DNA of 64,000 nucleotides from Clostridium pasteurianum (GTDB lineage Bacteria > Bacillota > Clostridia > Clostridiales > Clostridiaceae): contig NZ_MCGV01000001.1 in the NCBI RefSeq assembly GCF_001705235.1, positions 3,042,181 to 3,106,180 on the forward strand, given 5' to 3'. Under the pieces are notes generated by a model. The model was not told the DNA's origin and did not search any database. It saw only the letters and a list, made by a program, of their open reading frames with translations. Position 1 is the stretch's first letter; every line of letters starts with the position of its first letter. The translations under genes and the position numbers were made by a program. Below, in pieces: positions 36,007-44,624 of the stretch.

Positions 36007-36708
36007 ATGATTAAATTTACGGGAATAGGCAGTGCTTTTAATACAAAACTTGGTAATACAAGTGCTTTTGTAAAGAATAATAATAGCTTACTTGTTATTG
36101 ATTGTGGAGGTACTGTGTTTCATAGATTGCAAGAATTAAATTTACTTGATTGCGTTGAAAATTTATATATTATTATAACTCATACACATCCTGATCATGT
36201 TGGAAGCCTTGGAGAATTAATATTTTATTCATACTATATTTTGAAGCATATACCAACTATTTTCTTTCCTGACAAAGAACTTATTGAAGGATTTTTAGCT
36301 AGTATAGGTGTAAGTACTGAAATGTATAAACTTAATAGCTCTAAAATAGTAGGTATTAATGATATATCACTAGGAAAGTTTAATATAGAATTTTTGCCTG
36401 TTTCTCATGTTAATACAATACCAGCATATGGATTTATAATGAAATTATATGAGAAGTCATTCTACTATAGTGGAGATGCAAATAATATAAGTGGCGATAT
36501 TATTAACATGATTATGAATGGAGAGATTTATAGAATTTATCAAGATACATGTGGATTGGACTATGAAGGGAATAATCACTTATCATTAAGCAAGCTTTGC
36601 AAAATAGTACCACTTGAATTTAGAAATAAGGTTTATTGTATGCATCTTGATGAACATATTACGGAGAAGGAAATAAAGGATAAAGATTTTAATGTAGTTT
36701 ATTTATAA
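36007..36708 (+). CDS. MBL-fold metal-dependent hydrolase
   Basis: A 233 aa metallo-beta-lactamase-fold protein. The metal motif is THTHPDHVGSLGEL (HxHxDH), with further ligands at PVSHVN, the aspartate in YYSGDANN, and the late MHLDEH. It resembles RNase Z-like or small hydrolases, but the substrate is unknown. It lies just upstream of the LevR-type activator, with a TTGGAGG ribosome site. Not clearly part of the PTS system. Confidence 0.72.
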   Translation: MIKFTGIGSAFNTKLGNTSAFVKNNNSLLVIDCGGTVFHRLQELNLLDCVENLYIIITHTHPDHVGSLGELIFYSYYILKHIPTIFFPDKELIEGFLASIGVSTEMYKLNSSKIVGINDISLGKFNIEFLPVSHVNTIPAYGFIMKLYEKSFYYSGDANNISGDIINMIMNGEIYRIYQDTCGLDYEGNNHLSLSKLCKIVPLEFRNKVYCMHLDEHITEKEIKDKDFNVVYL

Positions 36709-36750
36709 AAGATATTCTTGAAAAGTAGGAATATAAATCCTATAATAACA

Positions 36751-36777
36751 TTGATACAGAAAAAAGAAGTGTATCAA
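36751..36777. promoter_or_regulatory. Inverted pair of TGTATCA sites before the LevR-type gene
   Basis: TTGATACA at 36751-36758 and TGTATCAA at 36770-36777 form an inverted repeat 25 bases before the activator's start. The same TGATACACT unit recurs in the upstream region of the PTS operon, which suggests autoregulation by the activator. Confidence 0.55.
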
Positions 36778-36801
36778 TATTATTATATGGGGGTAGGAAT
36801 T

Positions 36802-39594
36802 TTGAAAAGGATAGAAAAAATATATAATTATATTCTAGAAAAAACCAATAAATTTGACATTGATACACTGAGACAGAAATGTGGGTTTAGTTCCGAAGAA
36901 ATTTCAAAGAATTTAGACATATTAAGAAACAATGTAAGTATGGAACTTAATAAACTGTTAAGGCAAGGGAAGATAATAAAAATAAAAGTCCGACCCGTAC
37001 TATATATTGATAAGGTATGTATTGAAAAGCTTATCAATAAAAAGTTACCAGAAGGACCTATTGAAATAAAATCCTTAGATGAAATTTTGATTCCTGAAGA
37101 AAAGGTAGAAAAAGCAGAAAAAAAATCTCCATTTGACAGATTAATTGGAGCTAAGGGAAGTCTTAGAAATCAAGTTGAACAGGCAAAAGCAGCAATATTA
37201 TATCCACCTAATGGACTGCATACTCTTATTGTAGGTCAAACAGGTGTTGGTAAGACGCTTTTTGCAAATATGATGTACAATGAGGCAAAATACGTAAATA
37301 GATTAAGGGAAGGTTCACCTTTTGTAGTATTTAATTGTGCAGATTACTATAATAATCCACAACTTTTAATATCACATTTATTTGGACATATAAAAGGAGC
37401 CTATACAGGGGCAGACAGTGATAAGGCTGGAATAGTAGAGAAGGCTGATGGTGGAATATTATTTCTAGATGAAATACACAGGCTTCCTCCAGAAGGTCAA
37501 GAAATGTTATTTTACTTTATGGATACAAGTAAATTTAACAGATTAGGAGAAACTGAAAGAAATAGAAAATCATCTGTACTTATAATTGGAGCTACTACAG
37601 AAGATCCTAATTCATCATTATTGAAAACATTTATTAGAAGAATACCAATAGTAATAACTATCCCTAGTTTTGAAAAAAGATCGGTACAAGATAAGGTTGA
37701 CTTAATTAAATATTTATTTTCAAATGAAGCACATAGAGTAAATAAAGTAATCAAAATAGAAGATGAGGCCGTTAAAGCAATAATTGGAAGCACTTCCTAT
37801 GGAAATATTGGGCAGATGAAGTCTAATATACAGTTAGTTTGTGCTACAGCATTTTTAAAGAGTATCAATAATAAGGATTATATTGATATTACATTTAAAT
37901 CGTTACCATCAGATATTAAAAATGGACTTTTTTATTTAAGTGGAAAGAGAAAAGAAATGGAAAAGATATCTGATTATCTTGATTCTCAGCTAGTAATAAC
38001 ACCGGAGGGGCATAATGTACTAATTGATGAGGATCCTTATGACCCACCTTTTAATCTTTATAAAATAATAGAGGATAAAGCTGCAATATTAAAAGAGGGC
38101 GGCGCCGACGATGAGTATATAAACAATTTTATAACTACAGATATCAATGTTCATATTAAATCCTTCTATAATAAGGTTAAAAATGATGATGATGATAGAA
38201 ATAAAATATTGAAAATTGTAAATGAAGATATATTAGAATTCTCAGAAGATGTAGTTATAATGATTGAAAAGAAAACAGGTAAGAAGCTAAGTGATAGGTT
38301 TTTATATGCTTTAAGTCTCCATATAAGTTCTTTTTTAAATAGATTAAGTAATCATCGAGATTTGAAATACACTAATATAGAAGGAATAATAGAGGATAAG
38401 CGAACAGAATTTAACATTGCGGTTGAAATTAAAGGAATGCTTGAAAAAAGATATAATGTAGTTGTGCCTAAAATTGAAGTGATATATTTGACAATTTTAA
38501 TTAGTTCAATTACAGAAGAACAAAACAATACACATGTGGCAATAATAGTTGCAGCTCATGGCAGTAGTACGGCTAGCAGTATGGTAAATGTTGCAAAGCA
38601 ATTATTAGGAGAAGGAGTAGTAGAAGCAATTGACATGCCGCTTGAAATAAATCCAACGCAAATACTTGATGAAATAATTGAAAAAGCTAGAGAAATTGAT
38701 ATGGGAAAAGGAATACTTTTGCTAGTTGATATGGGATCTCTTGCAAATTTTGATTCAATAATAATGGAAAAGACGGATATTAAAGTTAAGACAATAGATA
38801 TGGTGACTACATCACTAGTACTTGAAGCTGTAAGAAAGGCTAATATTCTGGATATGGATTTGGATGCCTTGTACAATTCACTTAAGCAATTTAAAGGATA
38901 TTCAAAGGTTGAGAAAGAAGAAAAAGTTATAAATGTAAAGAAGAAAAAGGCAATAATAACGATATGCTCAACAGTGGAAGGAACTGCAATAAAATTAAAA
39001 GAACTTGTGGAGAAAATTGTTAAAAGTACTGGCGAAAAGGAAATTGATATTTTGCCAATAAGTATAAATGGTATGAAAAAAGAAATAGTAAAAATAAAAA
39101 ATAGCTATAATATAATAGCTTCCGTGGGCGTTTTAAATCCTAAAATTGAAGCACCATTTATATCTCTTGAAGAATTAATTAGTGGTGATGGTGAAAATAT
39201 TTTAATGAGTATAATACAGCGAAAGAGTTTTAAAATCAAACAAAATAATGAAAATACAGTAGTTAAGGACTTATGTGAAGACAGCCTAAATCAATTTTTA
39301 ACTTATTTAAATCCTTCTAAAATAATAAGTGTATTATATCAGTTTGTAAGCTTTTTAGAAAAAAATGAAAAGGTGAGCTTTAACAATGCAACCAAAATAA
39401 GAATAATGGTTCATGTTGGCTGTGCTTTAGAGAGAATGGTAATAAAGGACGGCTTAGAATATAAAGGAGAAAAGGATAAGGTAAATAAACACAAAGTCAA
39501 GGTCATAAAAGAAGCGAATAAAATATTTAAGAAAGCTATAAATATAACTTTATCTGAAGACGAAATACTATTTTTAGCAGAAATAATGGAATAA
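36802..39594 (+). CDS. levR: LevR-type sigma-54 activator with PTS regulation domains
   Basis: A 930 aa transcription activator. Order: N-terminal winged helix (about 1-75); AAA+ domain with Walker A GQTGVGKT (145-152), the sigma-54 contact loop GAYTGA (199-204, where GAFTGA is usual) and Walker B LFLDE (D223); PRD1 (about 440-550); a mannose-type IIA domain with H586 in VAAHGSS; a IIB-like segment (about 715-800); and PRD2 with H871 in VHVGCALERM. The start is TTG 36802, with GGGGGTAGG 5 bases upstream, giving the usual length for LevR. PTS phosphorylation of the histidines should switch activity. It stands directly before the sigma-54 promoter of the mannose-type PTS. Confidence 0.92.
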   Translation: MKRIEKIYNYILEKTNKFDIDTLRQKCGFSSEEISKNLDILRNNVSMELNKLLRQGKIIKIKVRPVLYIDKVCIEKLINKKLPEGPIEIKSLDEILIPEEKVEKAEKKSPFDRLIGAKGSLRNQVEQAKAAILYPPNGLHTLIVGQTGVGKTLFANMMYNEAKYVNRLREGSPFVVFNCADYYNNPQLLISHLFGHIKGAYTGADSDKAGIVEKADGGILFLDEIHRLPPEGQEMLFYFMDTSKFNRLGETERNRKSSVLIIGATTEDPNSSLLKTFIRRIPIVITIPSFEKRSVQDKVDLIKYLFSNEAHRVNKVIKIEDEAVKAIIGSTSYGNIGQMKSNIQLVCATAFLKSINNKDYIDITFKSLPSDIKNGLFYLSGKRKEMEKISDYLDSQLVITPEGHNVLIDEDPYDPPFNLYKIIEDKAAILKEGGADDEYINNFITTDINVHIKSFYNKVKNDDDDRNKILKIVNEDILEFSEDVVIMIEKKTGKKLSDRFLYALSLHISSFLNRLSNHRDLKYTNIEGIIEDKRTEFNIAVEIKGMLEKRYNVVVPKIEVIYLTILISSITEEQNNTHVAIIVAAHGSSTASSMVNVAKQLLGEGVVEAIDMPLEINPTQILDEIIEKAREIDMGKGILLLVDMGSLANFDSIIMEKTDIKVKTIDMVTTSLVLEAVRKANILDMDLDALYNSLKQFKGYSKVEKEEKVINVKKKKAIITICSTVEGTAIKLKELVEKIVKSTGEKEIDILPISINGMKKEIVKIKNSYNIIASVGVLNPKIEAPFISLEELISGDGENILMSIIQRKSFKIKQNNENTVVKDLCEDSLNQFLTYLNPSKIISVLYQFVSFLEKNEKVSFNNATKIRIMVHVGCALERMVIKDGLEYKGEKDKVNKHKVKVIKEANKIFKKAINITLSEDEILFLAEIME

Positions 39595-39599
39595 AAAAT

Positions 39600-39767
39600 A
39601 ATACACTGATACACTTGCACATCAATACACTTTTTTATTGCTGAAAATTAAAAATTAGTATTGAAATTACAATAGAAGTGTATCATTAAAAAAATAGAAA
39701 AAAAAAATTATAAAATAAGAAATGGCTGTTTTAAAAGATTTAACAAAAAAATAAAAAGTAATACACT
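39600..39767 (+). promoter_or_regulatory. Upstream activator sites for the mannose-type PTS operon
   Basis: The unit TGATACACT or its variants occurs at 39607-39615, 39622-39632 (TCAATACACTT) and, inverted, at 39676-39685 (AAGTGTATCA), with shorter ATACACT units at 39600 and 39760. They lie about 90-170 bases above the -24/-12 promoter, the normal range for enhancer-bound activators. The unit is the same as before the levR gene. Confidence 0.65.
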
Positions 39768-39770
39768 ATT

Positions 39771-39786
39771 TTGGCATGATAGTTGC
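39771..39786 (+). promoter_or_regulatory. Sigma-54 promoter
   Basis: TTGGCATGATAGTTGC has the invariant GG at -24 and GC at -12, separated by ten bases, followed by T. It lies 183 bases before the IIB gene and right after the activator gene. Confidence 0.88.
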
Positions 39787-39879
39787 TGTATATAATAGTG
39801 CGGTTGGAATGACAAAAGTAGAATACTAAAGATGAATCTTGAAATAAGCCTTTTTTATGTTATTAGTAGAAATCATAGA

Positions 39880-39893
39880 TGAAAACGAAAACA
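39880..39893 (+). promoter_or_regulatory. cre-like site in the mannose-type PTS leader
   Basis: TGAAAACGAAAACA differs by one base from the TGTAAACGAAAACA sites of the two galactose/lactose PTS promoters. Its place downstream of the sigma-54 promoter would allow a roadblock by CcpA. Confidence 0.4.
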
Positions 39894-39968
39894 TTAATAT
39901 AGTTGTGAGGTTACTCATTAAAATAAGTACTAGATAATAGCAGTAATTGATGAGGAGGATAATTTATA

Positions 39969-40454
39969 ATGAATATAGTATTGGCAAGAATTGATGACAG
40001 ATTGATACATGGTCAGGTAGCAACAATTTGGTCAAGAGCTACAAAATGCCAAAGGATAATTGTATGTAATGATGATGTAGAAAAGGATCCAATTAGAAAA
40101 ATACTTTTAGAACAAGTTGCACCTCCTGGAATTAGAACAAATGTTTTAGGAATTGATAAAGCGATAAGAGTTTATAATGATCTAAAATATATAGATGACA
40201 AAATATTACTGCTATTTACTAATCCGACTGATGTTGTGAGAATGATTGAGGGAGGAGTAGACATAAAAAGTGTAAACATTGGTGGTATGTCCTTTAAGGA
40301 AGGCAAAAAACAAATAACTAATACAGTATCAGTAAATGATACAGATATTGAAGCTTTCAAGAAATTAAATAAAAAGGGCATTGAATTAGAGATAAGAAAG
40401 GTTGCTTCAGATTCAAAAGTAGACTTAATGTCAAAGTTAAAAGATTTAAAGTAA
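39969..40454 (+). CDS. PTS enzyme IIB, mannose family
   Basis: A 161 aa phosphocarrier with phosphorylated H14 in IDDRLIHGQVAT. It duplicates the IIB domain of the next gene. Its arginines are all AGA or AGG, unlike the CGT-rich IIAB, IIC and IID, so it probably belonged with the local levR before the other genes arrived. TGAGGAGG lies 10 bases before ATG. It could exchange phosphate with IIA of the operon or serve as the sensor signal for LevR PRDs. Confidence 0.87.
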   Translation: MNIVLARIDDRLIHGQVATIWSRATKCQRIIVCNDDVEKDPIRKILLEQVAPPGIRTNVLGIDKAIRVYNDLKYIDDKILLLFTNPTDVVRMIEGGVDIKSVNIGGMSFKEGKKQITNTVSVNDTDIEAFKKLNKKGIELEIRKVASDSKVDLMSKLKDLK

Positions 40455-40573
40455 TTATTTTTTTAAAGGTAACATAAAAATTAATATTGTTATAGTTATT
40501 ATTTGTGGTTACAGGTTCTTCAGAACTTATATATAAATTTTTCTGTAACAAATAAAAAATAGGAGGTATAAAA

Positions 40574-41542
40574 ATGGTAGGAATTATTCTTGCTAGTCAT
40601 GGAGAATTTGCTAAAGGCATCTTACAATCTAGTACGATGATTTTTGGAAAACAGGAAAACGTGCAAGCTGTTACATTGATGCCTAGTGAAGGTCCTGATG
40701 ATATTAAAACAAAGATAAAAAATGCAATTGAATCCTTTGACAACCAAGATGAAGTTTTATTCTTAGTTGATCTTTGGGGCGGTACACCATTCAACCAAGT
40801 AAACAGTCTATTTGAAGAACATAAAGATAAATGGGCAATTGTAGCTGGTATGAATCTACCAATGGTAATTGAAGCTTATGCTTCACGTCTTTCAATGGAA
40901 TCCGCACAGAAAATTGCAGCTAGTATATTAAAAACAGCTAAAGAAGGAGTTAAAGTTAGACCTGAAGAGTTAGAACCAGAAGATACAGGCAAAACTTCTA
41001 CTCAACAGTATAGTATGGGCAAACCTGGATCATTTGAATATGTTTTAGCTCGTATAGACTCACGTTTACTTCATGGGCAAGTAGCTACTGCTTGGTCAAA
41101 GACTACGAATCCTACACGAATTATTGTCGTGTCAGATGCAGTATCAAAGGATGAGCTTCGTAAAAAATTAATTCAACAGGCTGCTCCTCCAGGGGTTAAA
41201 GCTCATGTTGTTCCAATTAATCAAATGATTAAACTTGCAAAAGATGATAAACATTTTGGTGGAGAACGTGCATTACTTCTTTTTGAAAATCCAGAAGATG
41301 TACTTAGAGCAGTAAAAGGTGGAGTACCTTTGAAGACAATAAATGTTGGTTCTATGGCTCATTCTGTAGGTAAAGTTCAGCCAAACAAAGTGCTTGCATT
41401 TAATCAAGAAGATATTGATACATTCAATGAGCTTAAAGCGGCAGGACTTAATTTTGATGTTCGTAAAGTTCCAAATGATTCAAAAGAAAATATGGACGAA
41501 ATTCTAAAAAAAGCGCAAGCTGAATTAAATAAATTAAAATAA
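40574..41542 (+). CDS. manX: PTS enzyme IIAB, mannose family
   Basis: A two-domain phosphocarrier of 322 aa. The IIA domain has phosphorylated H9 in LASHGEFAKGI; a linker of about 20 residues joins a IIB domain with H167 in IDSRLLHGQV. Substrate class is mannose/glucose/glucosamine. Many CGT arginine codons distinguish it from the gene before. TAGGAGG lies 7 bases before ATG. Part of the set IIAB-IIC-IID-DUF956, an order typical of lactic acid bacteria. Confidence 0.92.
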   Translation: MVGIILASHGEFAKGILQSSTMIFGKQENVQAVTLMPSEGPDDIKTKIKNAIESFDNQDEVLFLVDLWGGTPFNQVNSLFEEHKDKWAIVAGMNLPMVIEAYASRLSMESAQKIAASILKTAKEGVKVRPEELEPEDTGKTSTQQYSMGKPGSFEYVLARIDSRLLHGQVATAWSKTTNPTRIIVVSDAVSKDELRKKLIQQAAPPGVKAHVVPINQMIKLAKDDKHFGGERALLLFENPEDVLRAVKGGVPLKTINVGSMAHSVGKVQPNKVLAFNQEDIDTFNELKAAGLNFDVRKVPNDSKENMDEILKKAQAELNKLK

Positions 41543-41577
41543 TTTAAATATTTAAAAGAAATGGAGGATTAATAATC

Positions 41578-42384
41578 ATGAGTCTAAATATTATCCAAAT
41601 GATATTAGTCGTTTTGGTGGCGTTTCTAGCCGGTGTTGAAGGCGTTTTGGATGAATTCCATTTTCACCAACCAATAATTGCTTGCACGTTAATTGGCTTA
41701 GTCACAGGTAATTTAATACCATGCCTAATTTTAGGTGGTAGTCTTGAAATGATTGCCTTAGGTTGGGCAAATATTGGTGCTGCTGTAGCACCAGATGCAG
41801 CAATAGCGTCTGTTGCATCCGCAATTATTTTAGTTCTTGGAGGACAAGGTAAAGCAGGTGTTGCTTCAGCTGTTGCAATTGCTGTTCCACTAGCAGTTGC
41901 AGGGCTATTATTACAAACTATTTGCCGTACAATCGGTGTATTCATTATACATCTTATGGATGCTGCTGCTGAAGAAGGAAATATGAGAAAAATTGAAATG
42001 TGGCATATTACTGCTATTTGTATGCATGCTCTACGTTGTGTAATTCCAGCAGTATTGATCTTAGCAATTGGTGCTGGTCCTATTCGTTCATTGCTTGCAG
42101 CTATGCCGGCTTGGTTATCAGATGGTTTAGCAATAGGTGGTGGAATGGTTGTAGCTGTTGGTTATGCAATGGTAATCAATATGATGGCTACAAAAGAAGT
42201 ATGGCCATTCTTCGCAATTGGTTTTGTTTTAGCAACTGTTTCACAAATTACACTTATTGGATTAGGTGTAATCGGTGTATCTATAGCTCTTCTTTACTTA
42301 GCACTTTCTAAAAAAGGCGGCTCTGGTAATGGTGGAGGCTCAAATACTGGTGATCCAATAGGCGACATTATTGATCGCTACTAA
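41578..42384 (+). CDS. manY: PTS enzyme IIC, mannose family
   Basis: Membrane subunit of 268 aa that forms the sugar channel with IID. Recognisable stretches are GVEGVLDEFHFHQPIIACTL, CLILGGSLEMIALGWANIGAA and PDAAIASVASAII. A Gly/Ser/Asn-rich C-terminal tail of about 20 residues is not usual and is presumably flexible. TGGAGG precedes ATG. Gene end is 19 bases before IID. Confidence 0.93.
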   Translation: MSLNIIQMILVVLVAFLAGVEGVLDEFHFHQPIIACTLIGLVTGNLIPCLILGGSLEMIALGWANIGAAVAPDAAIASVASAIILVLGGQGKAGVASAVAIAVPLAVAGLLLQTICRTIGVFIIHLMDAAAEEGNMRKIEMWHITAICMHALRCVIPAVLILAIGAGPIRSLLAAMPAWLSDGLAIGGGMVVAVGYAMVINMMATKEVWPFFAIGFVLATVSQITLIGLGVIGVSIALLYLALSKKGGSGNGGGSNTGDPIGDIIDRY

Positions 42385-42403
42385 GAAAGGAGAGAATAAG
42401 ACT

Positions 42404-43315
42404 ATGGAAAAGAAAGTAAAATTAACAAAAAAAGATCGTATTTCTGTTTGTTGGCGTTCAACTTTCATTCAAGGTTCATGGAACTACGAAAGAATGCAAA
42501 ATGGTGGTTGGACTTTTGCATTGATCCCAGCAATTAAAAAGTTATATAAGACTAAAGAAGATAGAGTAGCTGCATTGAAACGTCACTTGGAGTTTTTTAA
42601 TACTCATCCATACTTAGCTTCGCCAGTCATTGGTGTAACATTAGCATTGGAAGAGGAACGTGCGAACGGTGCACCAATTGATGATGTAACCATTCAAGGT
42701 GTTAAAGTTGGTATGATGGGACCTTTAGCAGGTATTGGGGATCCAGTATTCTGGTTTACCGTTAAGCCAATTTTAGGAGCATTAGCTGCTTCACTTGCTT
42801 TGACTGGTAACATTCTCGGACCAATTATATATTTCGTTGTTTGGAATGCTATTCGTATGTCATTTATGTGGTATACACAAGAGTTTGGTTATAAAGCAGG
42901 ATCTCGTATTACTGATGATTTATCAGGTGGTTTATTACAAGAAGTTACAAAAGGAGCATCCATCCTTGGTATGTTCATTTTAGGATCATTAGTTAATAGG
43001 TGGGTATCTGTTAAATTTACACCTGTAGTATCATCTGTTAAGTACGCTAAGGGTGCATACATTGATTGGAGCAAACTTCCTGCAGGACCAAATGGTATTA
43101 AACAGGCTTTGTTGCAGCAAGCAGCTGGTTTGTCATTAACTGATAATAAAGTTACAACGCTTCAAGGTAATTTAGATTCATTGATTCCCGGACTTGCTGG
43201 ATTAGTAATTACATTTATTTGTATGTGGTTACTTAAGAAGAAAATATCTCCAATTGTAATTATCCTTGGATTATTTATAATCGGTGTTGTTTTCCACGTG
43301 ATCGGTTTAATGTAA
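42404..43315 (+). CDS. manZ: PTS enzyme IID, mannose family
   Basis: Second membrane subunit of the mannose-type transporter, 303 aa. The family blocks CWRSTFIQGSWNYERMQNGG, GVKVGMMGPLAGIGDPVFWF and RITDDLSGGLLQEVTKGASILGMFILG are present, with hydrophobic helices at the C terminus. ATG 42404 has AAGGAGAG 10 bases upstream; a longer frame from 42371 overlaps IIC and lacks a ribosome site. Terminator follows before DUF956. Confidence 0.93.
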   Translation: MEKKVKLTKKDRISVCWRSTFIQGSWNYERMQNGGWTFALIPAIKKLYKTKEDRVAALKRHLEFFNTHPYLASPVIGVTLALEEERANGAPIDDVTIQGVKVGMMGPLAGIGDPVFWFTVKPILGALAASLALTGNILGPIIYFVVWNAIRMSFMWYTQEFGYKAGSRITDDLSGGLLQEVTKGASILGMFILGSLVNRWVSVKFTPVVSSVKYAKGAYIDWSKLPAGPNGIKQALLQQAAGLSLTDNKVTTLQGNLDSLIPGLAGLVITFICMWLLKKKISPIVIILGLFIIGVVFHVIGLM

Positions 43316-43326
43316 TATTGTTAACT

Positions 43327-43372
43327 AAGTCAAGGCTAATATAATATTTTTACTTAGCCTTGGCTTTTTTTA
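43327..43372 (+). terminator. Terminator after the IID gene
   Basis: GTCAAGGCTAA pairs with TTAGCCTTGGC with a G-T pair, then T7. It separates the PTS genes from DUF956, which may be read by partial read-through. Confidence 0.8.
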
Positions 43373-43500
43373 ATAATGAGAAACTACAAATATTAAAGAA
43401 CATTAATTTTAAAGGTGCAAACATCATCTGCTTGATATAAATGAATAAAAACCATATAATGAAAATAAATATACATATAAGTAGGAAAGAGGTAAAATGT

Positions 43501-43881
43501 ATGATTCAATCACTTAATACAAAAGTGGATTTAGTAATGGATGCAACATCCTTTACCGGTATTACAGCTTACGGTAAAATTATGATTGGAGACAAAGGTT
43601 TTGAGTTTTATAGTTCTCGTGATGCCCGCAAGTATATTCAAATTCCATGGGAAGAGGTTGACTATGTCATTGTGTCCATAATGCTAAAAGGAAAATGGAT
43701 TCCACGATATGCCATAAAAACTAAGAAAAATGGCACATATTCTTTTGCCTCTAAAGAATCAAAAAAAGTACTTCGAGCTATTAGAGAATACGTTGATCCA
43801 GATCATATGGTTCGTTCATTAAGTTTTTTTGATGTTGTAAAGCGAGCGGTGAAATCAAAATTCAAGAAAGAAGAGAAGTAA
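43501..43881 (+). CDS. DUF956 protein, mannose PTS operon partner (ManO-like)
   Basis: A 126 aa protein of the DUF956 family, which is found with mannose PTS genes in Lactobacillales. Motifs: QSLNTKVDLV, YGKIMIGDKGFEFY, YIQIPWEEVDYVIVSIM and KGKWIPRYAIKTKKNGTYSF. It has a PH-like strand pattern and is thought to tune PTS expression or activity; the mechanism is not established. ATG 43501 is chosen for the AAGAGG site 7 bases upstream. Its CGT, CGC and CGA arginine codons match the transferred PTS genes. The stop codon lies inside a hairpin repeat arm. Confidence 0.88.
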   Translation: MIQSLNTKVDLVMDATSFTGITAYGKIMIGDKGFEFYSSRDARKYIQIPWEEVDYVIVSIMLKGKWIPRYAIKTKKNGTYSFASKESKKVLRAIREYVDPDHMVRSLSFFDVVKRAVKSKFKKEEK

Positions 43882-44130
43882 CAGTATTTTAGAACATTAA
43901 AAAAATTCTATAAATCTAAGATAAAAAATCTTAAAATACTAAGATATTTCAATAACTCGTTGGGAAGATGCTCAGACAAATTGAAATATCTAAGTATTTT
44001 AAGATTTTTTATCAAGATTTATTAGAATTTTTTTAAATCGTTCTTAAAATACTGTTACTTCTCTTTAGAATAAATGCAAGGAGGATTTTCTTCCGCTGAC
44101 GCTCCCGAAAATCTGAATTAAAAGATTATA
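43871..44130 (+). repeat. Mirror-arm hairpin repeat, DUF956 copy
   Basis: The outer arms 43871-43891 and 44045-44065 are complementary at 21 of 21 bases and include the DUF956 stop codon. Inner arms carry AACATTAAAAAAATTCTATA and AGATTTATTAGAATTTTTTT; the core has TTTCAATAACTCGTTG and CAGACAAATTGAAA. The tail holds GCAAGGAGGATTTTCTTCCG. First of three units in the convergent gap before luxS. Confidence 0.87.
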
Positions 44131-44345
44131 TAATGCTAAATCAAAAATAATGAAAATACTAAGATATTTCAATAACTCGCTGAAAAGAAGCTCAGACAAA
44201 TTGAAATATCTAAGTATTTTAAGATTTTGAACCAAGATTTATTAGGACTTTTTTTAAATCGTTCCTTCAGCATTGTTACTTAGCTTAAAAGGTAAAGCAA
44301 GGAAAAAATTCCTCCGTGCCTACGGAATTTAGGTGTGAACTGTGT
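44131..44345 (+). repeat. Tandem partial hairpin unit
   Basis: Second unit lacking the left outer arm. It keeps TTTCAATAACTCGCTG, CAGACAAATTGAAA, AGATTTATTAGGAC, TTCCTTCAGCATTGTTACTT and a CCGTGCCTACGG tail. The same arrangement, a full unit then a left-truncated one, is found at 26072-26560. Confidence 0.75.
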
Positions 44346-44435
44346 AAAGTTATTTTGGTATATATATTATTTCATCTTTAAGTAGATTAATGTATTGGTA
44401 ATCATTAATCAGTTATTTAATATATTATGGTATTT

Positions 44436-44473
44436 TTCGTAGAGAAGCGGAGAAAAATTTACATTGCTTTTAT
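44436..44473 (-). repeat. Fragment of the ATTAAGAAT-type repeat
   Basis: On the minus strand AATGTAAATTTTTCTCCGC then TCTACGAAAAATA matches the GAATGTAACTTTTTCTCC...CGAAAAA block of the copies at 2965 and 7817. The ends are missing, so this is a remnant. Confidence 0.45.
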
Positions 44474-44479
44474 TTTATG

Positions 44480-44617
44480 AGAATGAACAGTATTTTGGAA
44501 ACGGTTTAAATAAAATTCAATAAGTCTTGCCCAAAATTATAAAAAGACTTAGAAATTTTATAATTTGGGGCTTAGACTTATGAGTTTTATTTAATGTTTC
44601 AAAATACTGTTCATTCT
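44480..44617 (-). repeat. Opposing mirror-arm hairpin at the luxS end
   Basis: Minus-strand unit. The outer arms 44480-44496 and 44601-44617 are complementary at 17 of 17 bases, 8 bases beyond the luxS stop. Inner sequence CATTAAATAAAACTCATAAG and its partner match the unit at 26072. It likely terminates luxS. Confidence 0.8.
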
Positions 44618-44624
44618 TAATTTT

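Noticed and set aside
35683-36708. Imm74-like protein plus MBL-fold enzyme as a toxin-immunity pair
   Set aside because: The MBL protein has a complete hydrolase metal site, no toxin-type N-terminal domain and its own ribosome site; nothing links the two beyond position.
42000-42311. 103-codon plus-strand frame inside IIC
   Set aside because: It is a shifted-frame shadow of the IIC gene, rich in Cys and Trp, with no start signals.
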